From assembly GCA_009801015.1 (NCBI GenBank), contig VHZZ01000998.1, positions 58,018-78,494 on the forward strand: DNA of 20,477 nt, read 5' to 3'. The translations under genes were made by a program, and so were the position numbers. Shown piece after piece: positions 10,585-20,382 of the stretch. Numbering within the stretch: position 1 is the stretch's first letter; each line of letters opens with the position of its first letter. Source of the DNA: Silene noctiflora. Its lineage: Eukaryota; Streptophyta; Magnoliopsida; Caryophyllales; Caryophyllaceae. The notes under the pieces were generated by a model. The model ran no database searches. It saw nothing but the letters and a program-made list of their open reading frames with translations, and had not been told where the DNA came from.

Positions 10585-11189
10585 CCCGAAGCGACAAATA
10601 ATAGATTCGAGTATATTGACTTTTAAGCTCACAAGAGAGAAGAAGGAATCAATGAATCATGAATATATAAATTTTAATGGTAATGCATACATACATTTCG
10701 TGACGTGTAAGACTTTATTTGGCTTCTACTAATATAATACTACAACTTACTGTTTATTATTTAATTATTTAATCTACTCTACATTTTTTTTGAATTTTTT
10801 AGTACCAAAACAATATAGAAATCTTCAAACTATATATATTGTGATTAAAGTTTTTCATCAAAGGGTACTTGGTAATTTTGATCAAGAAATTATTTCTTCA
10901 TTTATTATCTTATCTTTTTGTTCATTGATTATGAAGATTGAGGTAATTTTTGTATTAATTTGATCAAAATTCAGGTGCCCTTTTCATATTTTCTTAGAAA
11001 CTTTGGTTTTTACTGACTTTTGTGGCAAGTATTTTTACCCTTTTTGGTGGGTAGGTGAGTTTTTTTTTGTTATTTTGTTATTTTGTCAACTTTTGTTTTG
11101 GATTGAGTTTTATAAGAAGAGCGTTGACAAAAATGTAAAAAAAGTTGCAATTTTGTGGTAATGAATGAATTTGTTGTGTGATTGGTATA

Positions 11190-11279
11190 CTCTTTCCGTC
11201 TCAGCTATTTCTTTACCTTTGTATTCATTGTGAGGGGCTAATTTAATCAAAGGCAAACAAATGATTAAGACGGAGGGAG
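11190..11279. mobile_element. Stowaway MITE, 90 bp, with TA target duplication
   Basis: The ends are CTCTTTCCGTC on the left and GACGGAGGGAG on the right, which are inverted repeats with two mismatches. TA dinucleotides flank the element at 11188-11189 and 11280-11281. The inner arms CTTTACCTTTG and CAAAGGCAAA continue the symmetry. This matches the Stowaway (Tc1/mariner) family: TA duplication and CTCCCTCCGTC ends. It lies in the presumed Pumilio promoter or leader intron. Confidence 0.85.
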
Positions 11280-11724
11280 TATATCGTAAAATGTAAAATG
11301 TTAGTTATTTTGTATACAAACAGTTGATGGATAATCATTGTATTATTATGTTAAGATGTTGGTCTTTTGCTTGTGTTATGGTGTTATTTTATTTGTCCAT
11401 GTACCAACTTTGATTGTTGTTGAGTCAAATTGCATGGATTATGATGTCTGATTGTAGTATAAGCCGATATGGACTACGGAGGGGTCGGGATGTTAGCTAG
11501 CTAAGCTGGTAAAGTTTACGTTTACTAGTCGGTCTTTGTGCTTAAAAATGAATTGAGAATGATGTCCATATGCATATCTGTATTTGAGCCCCTGCCTTCA
11601 TTACCGTCTACCGAACCCTGTAAGTTTATTCTTACTACTGTTACTTTCTGTTGTGGTTATCAAATTTGCCTTTGAGTTCCAATGGCAATACAATTACAGG
11701 GGAAGAGTAGTAATTCTATCCGTC

Positions 11725-11830
11725 TTTTTTTTTTTGGTAAAATGAGTCAGAAGGGCCGTACAACATAGGGGAGAGGCGATTTGAACCTCAGACATCTTAA
11801 CCACTAGTCTATAAGACATTTTCGGTCTTT
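11725..11830 (-). mobile_element. SINE-like fragment (tRNA-related), minus orientation
   Basis: On the minus strand the order is: AGTGGTTAAG resembling a tRNA-type A-box region, then GGTTCAAATC resembling a B box (GGTTCRANNC), a short body, and a terminal A11 run, seen as the T run at ~11726-11736 on the + strand. This is the order of a tRNA-derived SINE. The 5' end and any target duplication are not clear, so it may be truncated. Confidence 0.45.
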
Positions 11831-12018
11831 TTATCACTCGTTGAGAGGCCCGTGGTCTTGACTTCTGTATGTAACCTTTTTGTTAGTTGTTACTTGTTAC
11901 TCAGTAAAATTATATCTTATGGACATTTTGACTCGAGGTAAAATTCTTAGTTGTTGTACGTATCTATGAATTCTTTTGAGAGAATCACAGAAAGTTTATA
12001 TTCTCTCACAAAATTCAG

Positions 12019-12042
12019 ATGATTGAAAAAGCTGCTGCATAA
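12019..12042 (+). other. Upstream ORF of 7 codons in the Pumilio leader
   Basis: ATG ATT GAA AAA GCT GCT GCA TAA lies 20 bases upstream of the main start and directly follows a possible splice acceptor (AG at 12017-12018). It would be translated before the main frame if the leader is spliced there. It is out of frame with the main ATG and closes before it, so reinitiation would be needed. Confidence 0.4.
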
Positions 12043-12062
12043 AGTGTACAGAAGGATTAACT

Positions 12063-15000
12063 ATGACGACCGAGAGTCCAATCAGGATGTTAGAGACTCG
12101 CGATCCCAAGAAATGGCTAACCTCTGTGGACCCGGCTCTATTTTCATCACCTTTCAGTAATGCTTCTAATCAGGAGGGATTTACCAAGTTTCTGAACGAG
12201 AGTGTTGTCATTGAAGAACAAAATCGGATGGGGCCTGCCAGAAGTGGTAGCGCTCCACCAACTGTGGATGGTTCCATTGCTGCCTTACGGACTTTTATGG
12301 ATCAAAAGAACCCGAGCATAACAAATTCCAGGAGTGAATTCCCGGACTGTGATTCTGAGGACCTTATGCGCTCAGATCCATCGTACATTGCATATTATTA
12401 TTCCCATGTTAATTTAAACCCGAGACTTCCTCCTCCTATAATATCACAAGAGAATCGTCATTTACTGCGACTTATCAGAGACGCTGGTGTTAAGAAGATA
12501 TCAATAGCTGATGGTTTGCTGGCTACTCACAAGGAAGAGCCTGAAGAAGACATGTCATCCAATCAGACTTCCAGTGATCAGAACCAAATTTCTGCAGCTG
12601 GTCATGATACATGTGCTATTGATCTATTAAAGGTGTGTTTATATACTCTCCTATGGAATGGTCCTATATTATGAGACTAGCCCTAATCTGATATAGATAT
12701 TTGGCACATATGACGAACTTATGTCGTCATATATTGTAAGTGAATTTGCATCTTCTGTTTTATTGTAGAGTGTCCGTCCTGTATAACACTTCCGCTTGGT
12801 TTCCCTCTTTTTCCTTGGTGCTTTTAGGGAGCCCTCCCTCAGGCGGGTCCTCCTGGATTTACGAAACCTGTTGAAAGGGAGAATCGTCATGTCACTGAGA
12901 CGGTGTCAACTTCTGTGACCTGTACTGGTATTCCTGCTGCTGTTTCTCCTAGCCCTAAAAATGCTGATTTGGAAAATGAAGAGTCAACCCAAAGTAACAT
13001 TCGACCGGATATTTCTGTAATGGAGTCTAGGATGAAATCATTAGATGTTTCCACTGGTTTAGTAACAGAAGATAACCAGAGGAGACTTGATAATTTGCAC
13101 TTACATGATCAAAATGGAAGATTTCAAGCTATTGGATCTCAACACCATGTGATTCCTCAAGGATTATACGGTCTAAATCATGGGATGGAGAAGTACGCCA
13201 CTGTCTACCAAAAGTTGCCGGGAATGCATCCTGTCATGCATAGCCCAGGAGTTGTACCACCACTATACGCAACTACAGCAGCCCATATGAATTCCGCAAA
13301 CCTTGTTCATCCAGGTCTACTACCAGCAGGGTTTCCTAACCCGCAATTTTCCGTTGGTGGCTTCAGTACAAATTCCGGTCTTCATCCTCCTCCTTTAGGT
13401 GGCTATATACATAATGATGCACAACATTTACAAATGAACTTCATGAAGGTACCTATGGAGCCTATGTCAGGGGAGATTAATCCATACAGAAGTCAAATGA
13501 TGTATACGACGAAACCCCACATGCAAAATGCATTTGTTCTACGACCTTTTATGGGTCCGGTTCAAGGACGATACATGCCGCCTGGTATTCAGGAAGCACA
13601 GCCTGCTGTTCAGCAGAAAGATGCCGATGTGCCATCTTTGACAGGTTATAAAGAATTTAGTCATCCTGCTACTGGAAATTTGAGCACGTCCCCTTCGATA
13701 CACGGGTCTCACAGTGGGGTCAATTACTATGGATATCCTCCAAGCAGTTACTATGGTTATCCCCCAAGTGTAGTAGTACCACAATTTGCCGCGCCTTCAC
13801 CTGCAGTACTTGGATCCCCAATATCTGGGATTAATCATCCAGGTCTCAGGAATGATCTCATTGCGTCCGAGCACTCTTCTCGAATTCCGTCTGCATTATC
13901 TTGTTGGAAAGGGCAGAGGATATCCGAAAATTCTGATGATTCCAAAAGGAATTCCTTTCTTGAGCTGCTTAAATCTAGCAGTTCCAAGAAGCTTGAATTA
14001 TCAGACATTTCTGGGCAGATTGTCGAGTTCAGGTAGTTTTAGATCATCTTTTATTTTTGCAGCAAGTCACTTATAAGACAATCGTACAATTAGTTAGCGT
14101 GATAACCATTTTATCAAGAGTAAGAGAATCACTTAGTCCGTTAGTCGTGACTCTTGAAATAACAGTTGATTCACGGTAGTTAATGTCCACCTGCAGCACG
14201 GATCAACATGGTAGTCGATTTATTCAACAAAAGTTGGAACATTGCAGCAGCGATGAAAAGGATTCAGTTTTCAAGGAGGTTCTTCCATATGCTTTAAAGT
14301 TAATGACTGACGTATTTGGAAATTATGTTATTCAGAAGGTGCACACTTGACATTTGAGTTCGAATTGTGTCTTTAATTTCTATTTATAGATGATTTAACT
14401 TCTATTTCATGTTTGCTCTATCATAACAGTTCTTTGATCATGGAACTCTTGAACATAGGAGACAGCTCGGCGAGCTTCTTACTGGACAGGTTTTGAGCTT
14501 AAGCCTCCAAATGTATGGCTGTCGTGTGATCCAGAAGGTATTAGCTCGTATTTGGATAGTGTTTATCAGTTCCAAGGCTTCTACTTTAATCAATTCGGAG
14601 TATCAAAAGTTTTTCCAATACTACTAAGTCTCTGGACAGCGTATGGACACGGCTTAGAGTTATCTGAGGTTCAGAGGCATTGATTCAGCTGAACTTTGTG
14701 GAAATGTATTCGTGCTTTTAACATAGGGGGAAAAGGGCATTCATCCGACCCCCTTACATCACCATTGAAGGGACCCTTTGAGACACTGTTATCATGTTAC
14801 CCTTGTTTGAGATTTCCGTGAAAAATGCTTACTGATCATCTGTTTTTCTTGTGTAGGCCCTGGAGGTTATTGAGCTTGAACAGAAGGTCACGCTTGTACA
14901 AGAGCTAGATGGTCATGTTATGAGATGTGTACATGACCAGAATGGAAATCATGTCATACAGAAGTGTATCGAATCTATTCCTGCAAATAAAATCGGATTT

Positions 15001-16252
15001 ATTATTTCTTCCTTTTTCGGTCAAGTTTCAGCACTTTCTTCTCATCCTTATGGTTGTCGTGTCATTCAGGTAACTTCCGACTTTTGCCTGTATGGTTGTT
15101 TGCTTGATTTACTGTCCTTTCAACTTCGTCTGAGGTTAATTTGATTATCTGTGTATATAGAGAGTTCTCGAGCATTGTTCGGATGAGCAAATAAATCAGT
15201 CCATAGTTGGCGAAATCATGGAATCCACATGTATGCTTGCTCAAGATCCTTATGGCAATTATGTTACTCAGGTCAATTTTCTTTCCACTGCTACCATGCT
15301 TTTTACAACTTTCGACACAATTTCATTATGGATCATGTGGAAACAATTCATATGGTGTGTTCATTCGTCTGTTTTCTTACGTTCTTACCACTTGTTGGGA
15401 GATCAGTTTATCTTCATTTTTCTCTCGGATAGTAGTGTTCATATATATCTCTATTTTTAACCTCTTTTCAGCACATTCTCGAGATGGGGAAGCCCCATGA
15501 AAGAAGCCAAATTATCAAGAAGTTGGCTGGTAAATTCATGCAAATGAGTCAGCTCAAGTTTGCATCCAATGTTGTCGAGAAATGCTTGAAACATGGTGAT
15601 GCTTCAGAGCGTGATCTGATAATTGAGGAATTCATTTCCGGGCCTGACAACCATGATTCTTTGTTGGTAAGTTTTTAAAAAGATCTACGACTCTTTCAAC
15701 TAGGTCTAGTGTGAACTGCGAAGATATGGGTCATCCAGAAACAGCCTTTCTTCGCAGTTCACACTAGACATAGTTGCAAGAGTCGTACATTTAACCTCCT
15801 TAGTGCGCGATTGTTTCATGCAAGCGTAAGAATTCAAGGCGTAGTTGACATTTGTGTCCTTGTGTCTCCTTACTTTCCTCTTGTTATTTCAGATGTTGAT
15901 GAAGGATCAGTTTGCAAATTACGTAGTCCAGAAACTTTTCGACATAGGCACCGAAAAACAAAAGGAAGCATTTCTCTTCTGTATAAAATCTCATCTTCCC
16001 GAGTTAAAAAGATTCTCTTATGCAAAGCAGATTGTTGCTCGCTACGAGTCACTAACCGGTGAATTTCTTGCTTATCTCAATACCTCTTATGCCCTTTATT
16101 CCTCTCTGAACACTTCCTGTTAAGCCTACGATACATTTCGTGCTTCACATTTGAACAATCCTGTCTTTACTGTCCTGGGAGAATGCCTGTTAAGCCTAGA
16201 TTTCGATGTTTGACATGCAGAAGCAGAGGACTCGACACAGGATCAAGCGTAG
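12063..16252 (+). CDS. Pumilio (PUF) RNA-binding protein, plant APUM5/6 type, 913 aa, 9 exons
   Basis: Coding exons are 12063-12632, 12828-14032, 14197-14338, 14430-14537, 14857-15069, 15161-15271, 15472-15666, 15893-16058 and 16221-16252. All are GT-AG, phases match and the total is 2742 nt with TAG. PUF proteins bind 3' UTR elements and repress or destabilise mRNAs, mostly in the cytoplasm. The N-terminal half has plant-Pumilio motifs: [12 protein letters not shown] (~residues 60-71), [18 protein letters not shown] (~108-125), then Pro/Tyr/Gly-rich sequence with two tandem YYGYPPS units. The Pumilio domain spans ~575-903. RNA-contact triplets in repeats 1-8 are S598/R599/Q602, N634/Y635/Q638, C670/R671/Q674, N706/H707/Q710, C742/R743/Q746, N779/Y780/Q783, S815/N816/E819 and N857/Y858/Q861. 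This is the canonical set and predicts UGUANAUA. An in-frame TGA at 12024 lies upstream of the start. The APUM5/6 assignment rests on length and motifs, not alignment. Confidence 0.93.
15686..15787 (+). repeat. Long hairpin in Pumilio intron 7
   Basis: Two 39-nt arms, 15686-15724 and 15749-15787, are inverted complements with two mismatches, separated by a 24-nt loop. The hairpin sits in the middle of a 226-nt intron (15667-15892). A TA dinucleotide borders each outer end, which would suit a very small mariner/Stowaway-type MITE. A young miRNA-like or siRNA-producing hairpin is the alternative. Confidence 0.85.
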
Positions 16253-16560
16253 CATAGTCGCTGCAAAGGGTGTCAGCGGGTGCCATCAAAAGAGCTACCT
16301 GTTATTCCGTCTACCGTGACAAGCTTACTCTGACTGAATTTCAACAGAATCTGGTCGAAATTCGACAGTCTAATGTTGTTTGTTTACTGTGTACATATAC
16401 TGTACAGTTTCTTATCATGTGTTTCTTTGTTCACCTGCAACTCTTACTGACTCTCAAGTAGTCAAGTGTCTGCATTGATGGGTTTGTATTTGCAGAAACA
16501 TAAGTTTGGAATAAATGTACTAATAACTCAGACCTTGTCTGTTTTTTCATTCATTTTTCT
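16253..16560 (+). promoter_or_regulatory. Pumilio 3' UTR with a PUF site and a poly(A) signal
   Basis: The sequence after the stop contains TGTACATA at 16390-16397, an exact match to the PUF element UGUANAUA, and AATAAA at 16510-16515. A near match, TGTATATG, is at 16597-16604 but probably lies beyond the main cleavage site. The UTR end is inferred from the AATAAA only. Confidence 0.55.
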
Positions 16561-16919
16561 TAAGAATAATTGAAGTTATTGTGTTTAACTTTGTCTTGTA
16601 TATGTTGACAACTTGAAAAAAAGAAGAAAAAAAAGATTATTAAAAGGAGATCATTTTGCAGATTTTCGAATTTAGAAAGAGCTTTTGTTAACGTATTTAG
16701 GATCTAGTAGAGTTGATAATTGTCTACATAAAAAAATAACTCGATATAATCAACTCTGCCAACTCTATCAAAAAATAACTCCACCAGATCGTAACCCGTC
16801 TGTCAACTTACCCTCGAAATTAATTGAAACTTATGACTTCGTAAAAGAAGCTAAGTGAAGAAATCATGGTTACTCAAGGACAATTTAGGTCTAATCCATG
16901 TTGAGGCTTTGGTTATATG
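16561..16919. other. Spacer between Pumilio and the minus-strand copia LTR
   Basis: AT-rich, no gene. A short inverted repeat, AGAGTTGAT (~16710) and ATCAACTCT (~16750), is visible. Part of this stretch could belong to the LTR of the copia element to the right, since that LTR's outer end is not determined. Confidence 0.4.
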
Positions 16920-17151
16920 ATTATTTAATAGATATAAAGAATGATTTGTAGAGCATATATATAGGGAGAAGGGTAGCTAAATTAGGCTAATAGAAGGAGC
17001 CTTTACACTGAGAATATACACAATAAAAACATCCTATATTTACAATGAGAAAGCATCTTTGATTGCTTGATTTTAGGGAGTGATTGATAGTCTTGTGATT
17101 GAGTCATTTGATTTGCCGATATTTGTATTATTGGTAGGAATATTGTTAATA
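16920..17151 (-). repeat. 3' LTR of the minus-strand Ty1-copia element, outer end uncertain
   Basis: Read on the minus strand, TATTAACAATATTCC follows directly after the polypurine tract (GAGGGGGCG, within 17152-17162), where the 3' LTR must start. A TATA-like TATATATA near 16955-16964 (minus strand) fits the LTR promoter. The first base pair reads TA rather than TG. The pol frame runs ~75 bp into the LTR and stops at 17073. The outer end near 16920 is a guess because no partner LTR is present for alignment. Confidence 0.5.
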
Positions 17152-20100
17152 CGCCCCCTCAAGATGGACGTCGAAGGAAGAAGGCCAATCTTGTCTCGCA
17201 GTTCTTTGAAGCGTTGTTTGTGAATTGGTTTGGTGAGAGCATCGGCCAGTTGATCTTTGCTTGCAACGTGTTGGATACGAATGTGGCCAAGTTGAAGTTG
17301 TTCACGATCAAAGTGGAAAGAGAGAGCCATATGCTTCATTCTGGAATGAAAAACTGGATTCTTAGCATAGAGCGTTGCCGACATGTTATCACAGTATAGA
17401 GCTAGGGGTTTTGTGATGGCTATATTGAGCTCGGTGAGTAGGTTTCGTAGCCAAAGAGTTTTTGTGGTGACAGCGGCTAGAGCACGAAATTCAGCCTCTG
17501 TTGTAGAAAGAGCAAGTCCTCGTTGCTTTTTAGAGGACCAAGAGATCGGATTTCTGCCAAGGTAAACTATGTAACCAGTTGTTGAGGTGTAAGTGTCTTT
17601 ATCTCCAGCGAAGTCAGCATCGCAGAACGCATGAAGACAGAGAGGGGTGTTGCGATAGAGCTGAATATCGTGGGTTTGAGTGCCTTGAAGATAGCGAAGA
17701 AGACGTTTTAGGGCTGACCAGTGTGTAGAAGTGGGATGATGTAGAAATTGTGCTAAGCGGTTGACAGTGAAGGCAATGTCAGGTCGAGTGAGTGAGAGAT
17801 ATTGTAGGCTCCCTACAATAGCTCGAAAGTTCGATTGATCGTGAATTGGCTTATTGTCCTCTCTAATAAGATGTGGTCCGGTGGCCATAGGGATTGTATT
17901 TGGTTTGGAATTAGACATGTTGTATTCAACTAACAAGTCATGTATATATTTAGATTGATTAAGGTGAAGTCTAAGGGCATTAGGTGTGACTTCGATTCCT
18001 AGAAAATAAGATAGCGGCCCAAGGTCTTTTAACGAAAAACGGTGGGATAACTGGGTCACAAATTGTTGTAAGTGGTTTTGGTTTGGACCAGTAATAATAA
18101 TATCATCAACATAGACGAGCATATAAATATTGGTTGTTTTGGTATTGAGAATAAATAGAGATGAGTCGGAAATGGATTGTTTAAAGCCATATTGAACTAG
18201 GTATGTTTTGAGCTCGGTATACCAAGCTCGAGGAGCTTGTTTTAGACCATAAATCGCCTTGTTTAATTTACAGACGTGGTCGGGTTTAGAGGCATCTATG
18301 AAGCCTTGGGGTTGAGTCATGTAAACATTGTTAGTCAAATTGCCTTGTAGGAACGCATTGTTCACGTCTAGTTGACGTAACGGCCAAGAGTTAGTGACGG
18401 CTAGTGACAGGATTAGACGAACCGTCGTTGGTTTTACAACCGGACTGAATGTTTCGGTGTAATCTATTCCTGGACGCTGGTTAAAACCTTTTGCAACTAG
18501 TCGGGCTTTGTGTTGTTTGAGTGTGCCATCGAGATTATATTTAATTCGATAGACCCATTTACATCCTATTACATTTTGGAATGGGGTTTTAGGGACTAAT
18601 GTCCACGTTTTATTTCGTTTGAGCGCTTGAAATTCATCCTGCATAGCGGTTCGCCATTGAGGCGAAATTAAGGCTTGTTTAACAGTTGTTGGTAAGGTAT
18701 GACTAGTGGCGGAAGCAAGGGCAAGGTTGGCATATTTTGGGTTTGATTTTCGTATATTGTTGTCGAGTCGTGTTACAATTTGACGATTTGGTGGGGGTGG
18801 CTTTTGTTTTTGGACAGAGGGATTAGAGCCATTAGTGAGAGGGAGAGTGAACGAAGGGTTTTGGGCAGAGGACGGACCAAGTGTTGAGGGGTTATCGCGA
18901 GGGGCAGGTGAGGAGGGAGATGGCATGAGTTTCTGGCGTCGGGTGTAAACTTGAGTGATTGGATGACGGGTTTTGGGAATGGTTGGGGTAATAGGTAGTG
19001 TGGTGTTGGGAGCTGTAGCGGGAAGGATGGGAAGGACAAGGGGGCACCAAGCGTCTGGATTGGTGTCCATGGATGAGGGAGGTATTGTTTTGAAAAGGCG
19101 TGGATATGGAAATTCATCTTCGATAAATTTAACATGGCGTGAGGTATATAGACGATTGGTTTTGGGATCAAAACAGTGGAATGCACTTTGTGTGGATGAA
19201 TATCCAACAAAGATGCAAGGGGTAGATCGATATTTGAGCTTGTGTTTTGCATACGGTCTTAACCATGGGTAGCAAAGACACCCAAAATTGTGTAGCTTAG
19301 TATAGTCAGGAAGAGAATTATGCATTTTGTAGTATGGTGTGTGGCCTTGAAGCGTTTTAGTAGGTAGTCGATTTATGAGATACGTTGCTGTACTAAATGC
19401 AAATGGCCAAAAAGTGGTGGGTAGGCTCGCATAAGATAAAAGTGCTAGGCCTGTTTCAACGATGTGACGGTGTCTACGTTCGGCATAACCATTATGTTCC
19501 GGGGTATGAGTCAGAGAGGTAAAATGGCTTATACCATTGTCGAGTAAGATTGGATTTAATTTTTGAAATTCGCCTCCATTGTCGGAGAAAAATTGACGGA
19601 TTCGTTTCTTGAAAAAAATTTCCACTAATGCTTTGAACCGAATAAACACTTGGGTTGTTTCGAATTTTTGTTTAAGTGGAAAAGGCCATATATATTCACT
19701 AAAGTGGTCTACAAAGACTATGTAGTATTTGTATTTTTCGCGTGAGTATACCGGGCTAGTCCATAGGTCGGAGTAAATTAATTCAAGTGGTTCGTTGGTT
19801 TTAAATGATGACGTTGCAAATGGTAATTTCTTGCTCTTGCTTATTTAACAAGATTCACAGTAGGAGAAATTAGACATGTTAAATGATAAATTTTTATTGA
19901 TAATTTTCATTACATCACAATTTGGGTGGCCTAATTTATGATACCATGAAATCGAAGTTGAGCCCGTTGAGTAGAGTACACGGTTGGTTGCAGCGGACTC
20001 ACTTCGTAGATGCCATTCCTAGCGTAGCCCTTGAGTAGAGTTGCTCCCGTCGATATTGCCTTTATAACAAAAGAAGAGGAGGAGAAAATAACATAAGCAT

Positions 20101-20382
20101 TATTGTCACGACATAGTTGCGATATAGATAAAATATTACGCGATATTTTGGGTACATGTAAAACATTAGTAAATTTAAGAGACGAGAAAGGTAAAGCGAA
20201 AGAACCTATATTAGCAATATCGAGAGTAGAACCATCTCCAATAATTAGATCATCGGAGCCAAGGTAGGGTGAATGAAAGACGAGAGTGTCAAGATCATGA
20301 GTAACATGGTTGGAGGCCCCACTGTCGAGGAGGTAGTTGGGATTCGGTGCGGTGGTGCCATGGGTAGCAGTGTGGGCTTGCG
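17073..20382 (-). pseudogene. Ty1-copia pol (protease, integrase, RT, RNase H), disrupted and 5'-truncated
   Basis: On the minus strand, in order: aspartic protease LDSGAS (Asp-Ser-Gly at 20318-20326); the pre-integrase zinc region with HKLGH (19926-19940) and CESC (19848-19859); integrase catalytic Asp at 19707-19709; then an uninterrupted frame. Numbering from the Met at 19649, there is SDNGGEF (D23), NGYAERRHRH (E57), an RT with LDVNNAF (D428) and YVDD (513-516), and an RNase H with DADFAG (D677), STTEAEF (E718), CDNMSA (D754) and LADALTK (D803). Two lesions break it: TAA at 19845-19847 right after the second zinc-region Cys, and a frameshift near 20001-20020 between the protease frame and the integrase frame. 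The gag region is missing. The short pol-to-LTR distance and motifs suggest the Ale/Retrofit (AtRE1-like) lineage, which is inference. Confidence 0.9.
17152..17162 (-). other. Polypurine tract of the minus-strand copia element
   Basis: The minus strand reads TTGAGGGGGCG, just inside the start of the 3' LTR. It lies within the codons for the ILRGR end of pol, as is common for short copia elements. Confidence 0.65.

Larger units (their letters stand above)
10831..12018 (+). promoter_or_regulatory. Putative Pumilio core promoter and 5' UTR with a leader intron
   Basis: A TATA-like TATATATATT lies at 10831-10840. Pyrimidine-rich sequence and TTGATCAAG/TGATCAAA words follow. A possible donor, GAG|GTAATTT, is at 10942/10943, and a possible acceptor, TTCAG, ends at 12018. 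That implies a leader intron of about 1.1 kb, which carries a Stowaway MITE and a SINE-like piece. All of this is inferred from signals; transcript data would be needed to fix it. Confidence 0.35.

Noticed and set aside
12903-14036. A separate 377-codon gene starting with GTG
   Set aside because: It is exon 2 of the Pumilio gene: the frame is open back to the acceptor at 12827, joins exon 1 in phase 0, and a donor at 14033 leads into the PUF repeats.
14720-14790. AGGGGG...CCCCCTT inverted pair in Pumilio intron 4 as a MITE
   Set aside because: Only a few bases pair, with no extended arms and no target duplication.
14920-16123. Several short + strand frames as independent genes
   Set aside because: They are single Pumilio exons reading on into introns, or other-frame shadows of the same exons.
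16116-16198. 13-bp direct repeat CCTGTTAAGCCTA (16116-16128 and 16186-16198) as a target duplication in Pumilio intron 8
   Set aside because: The 57 bp between the copies has no inverted ends or element signature; it is probably a small local duplication.
18773-19272. Frames of 159 codons (minus) and 99 codons (plus)
   Set aside because: Other-frame shadows of the copia integrase-RT linker.
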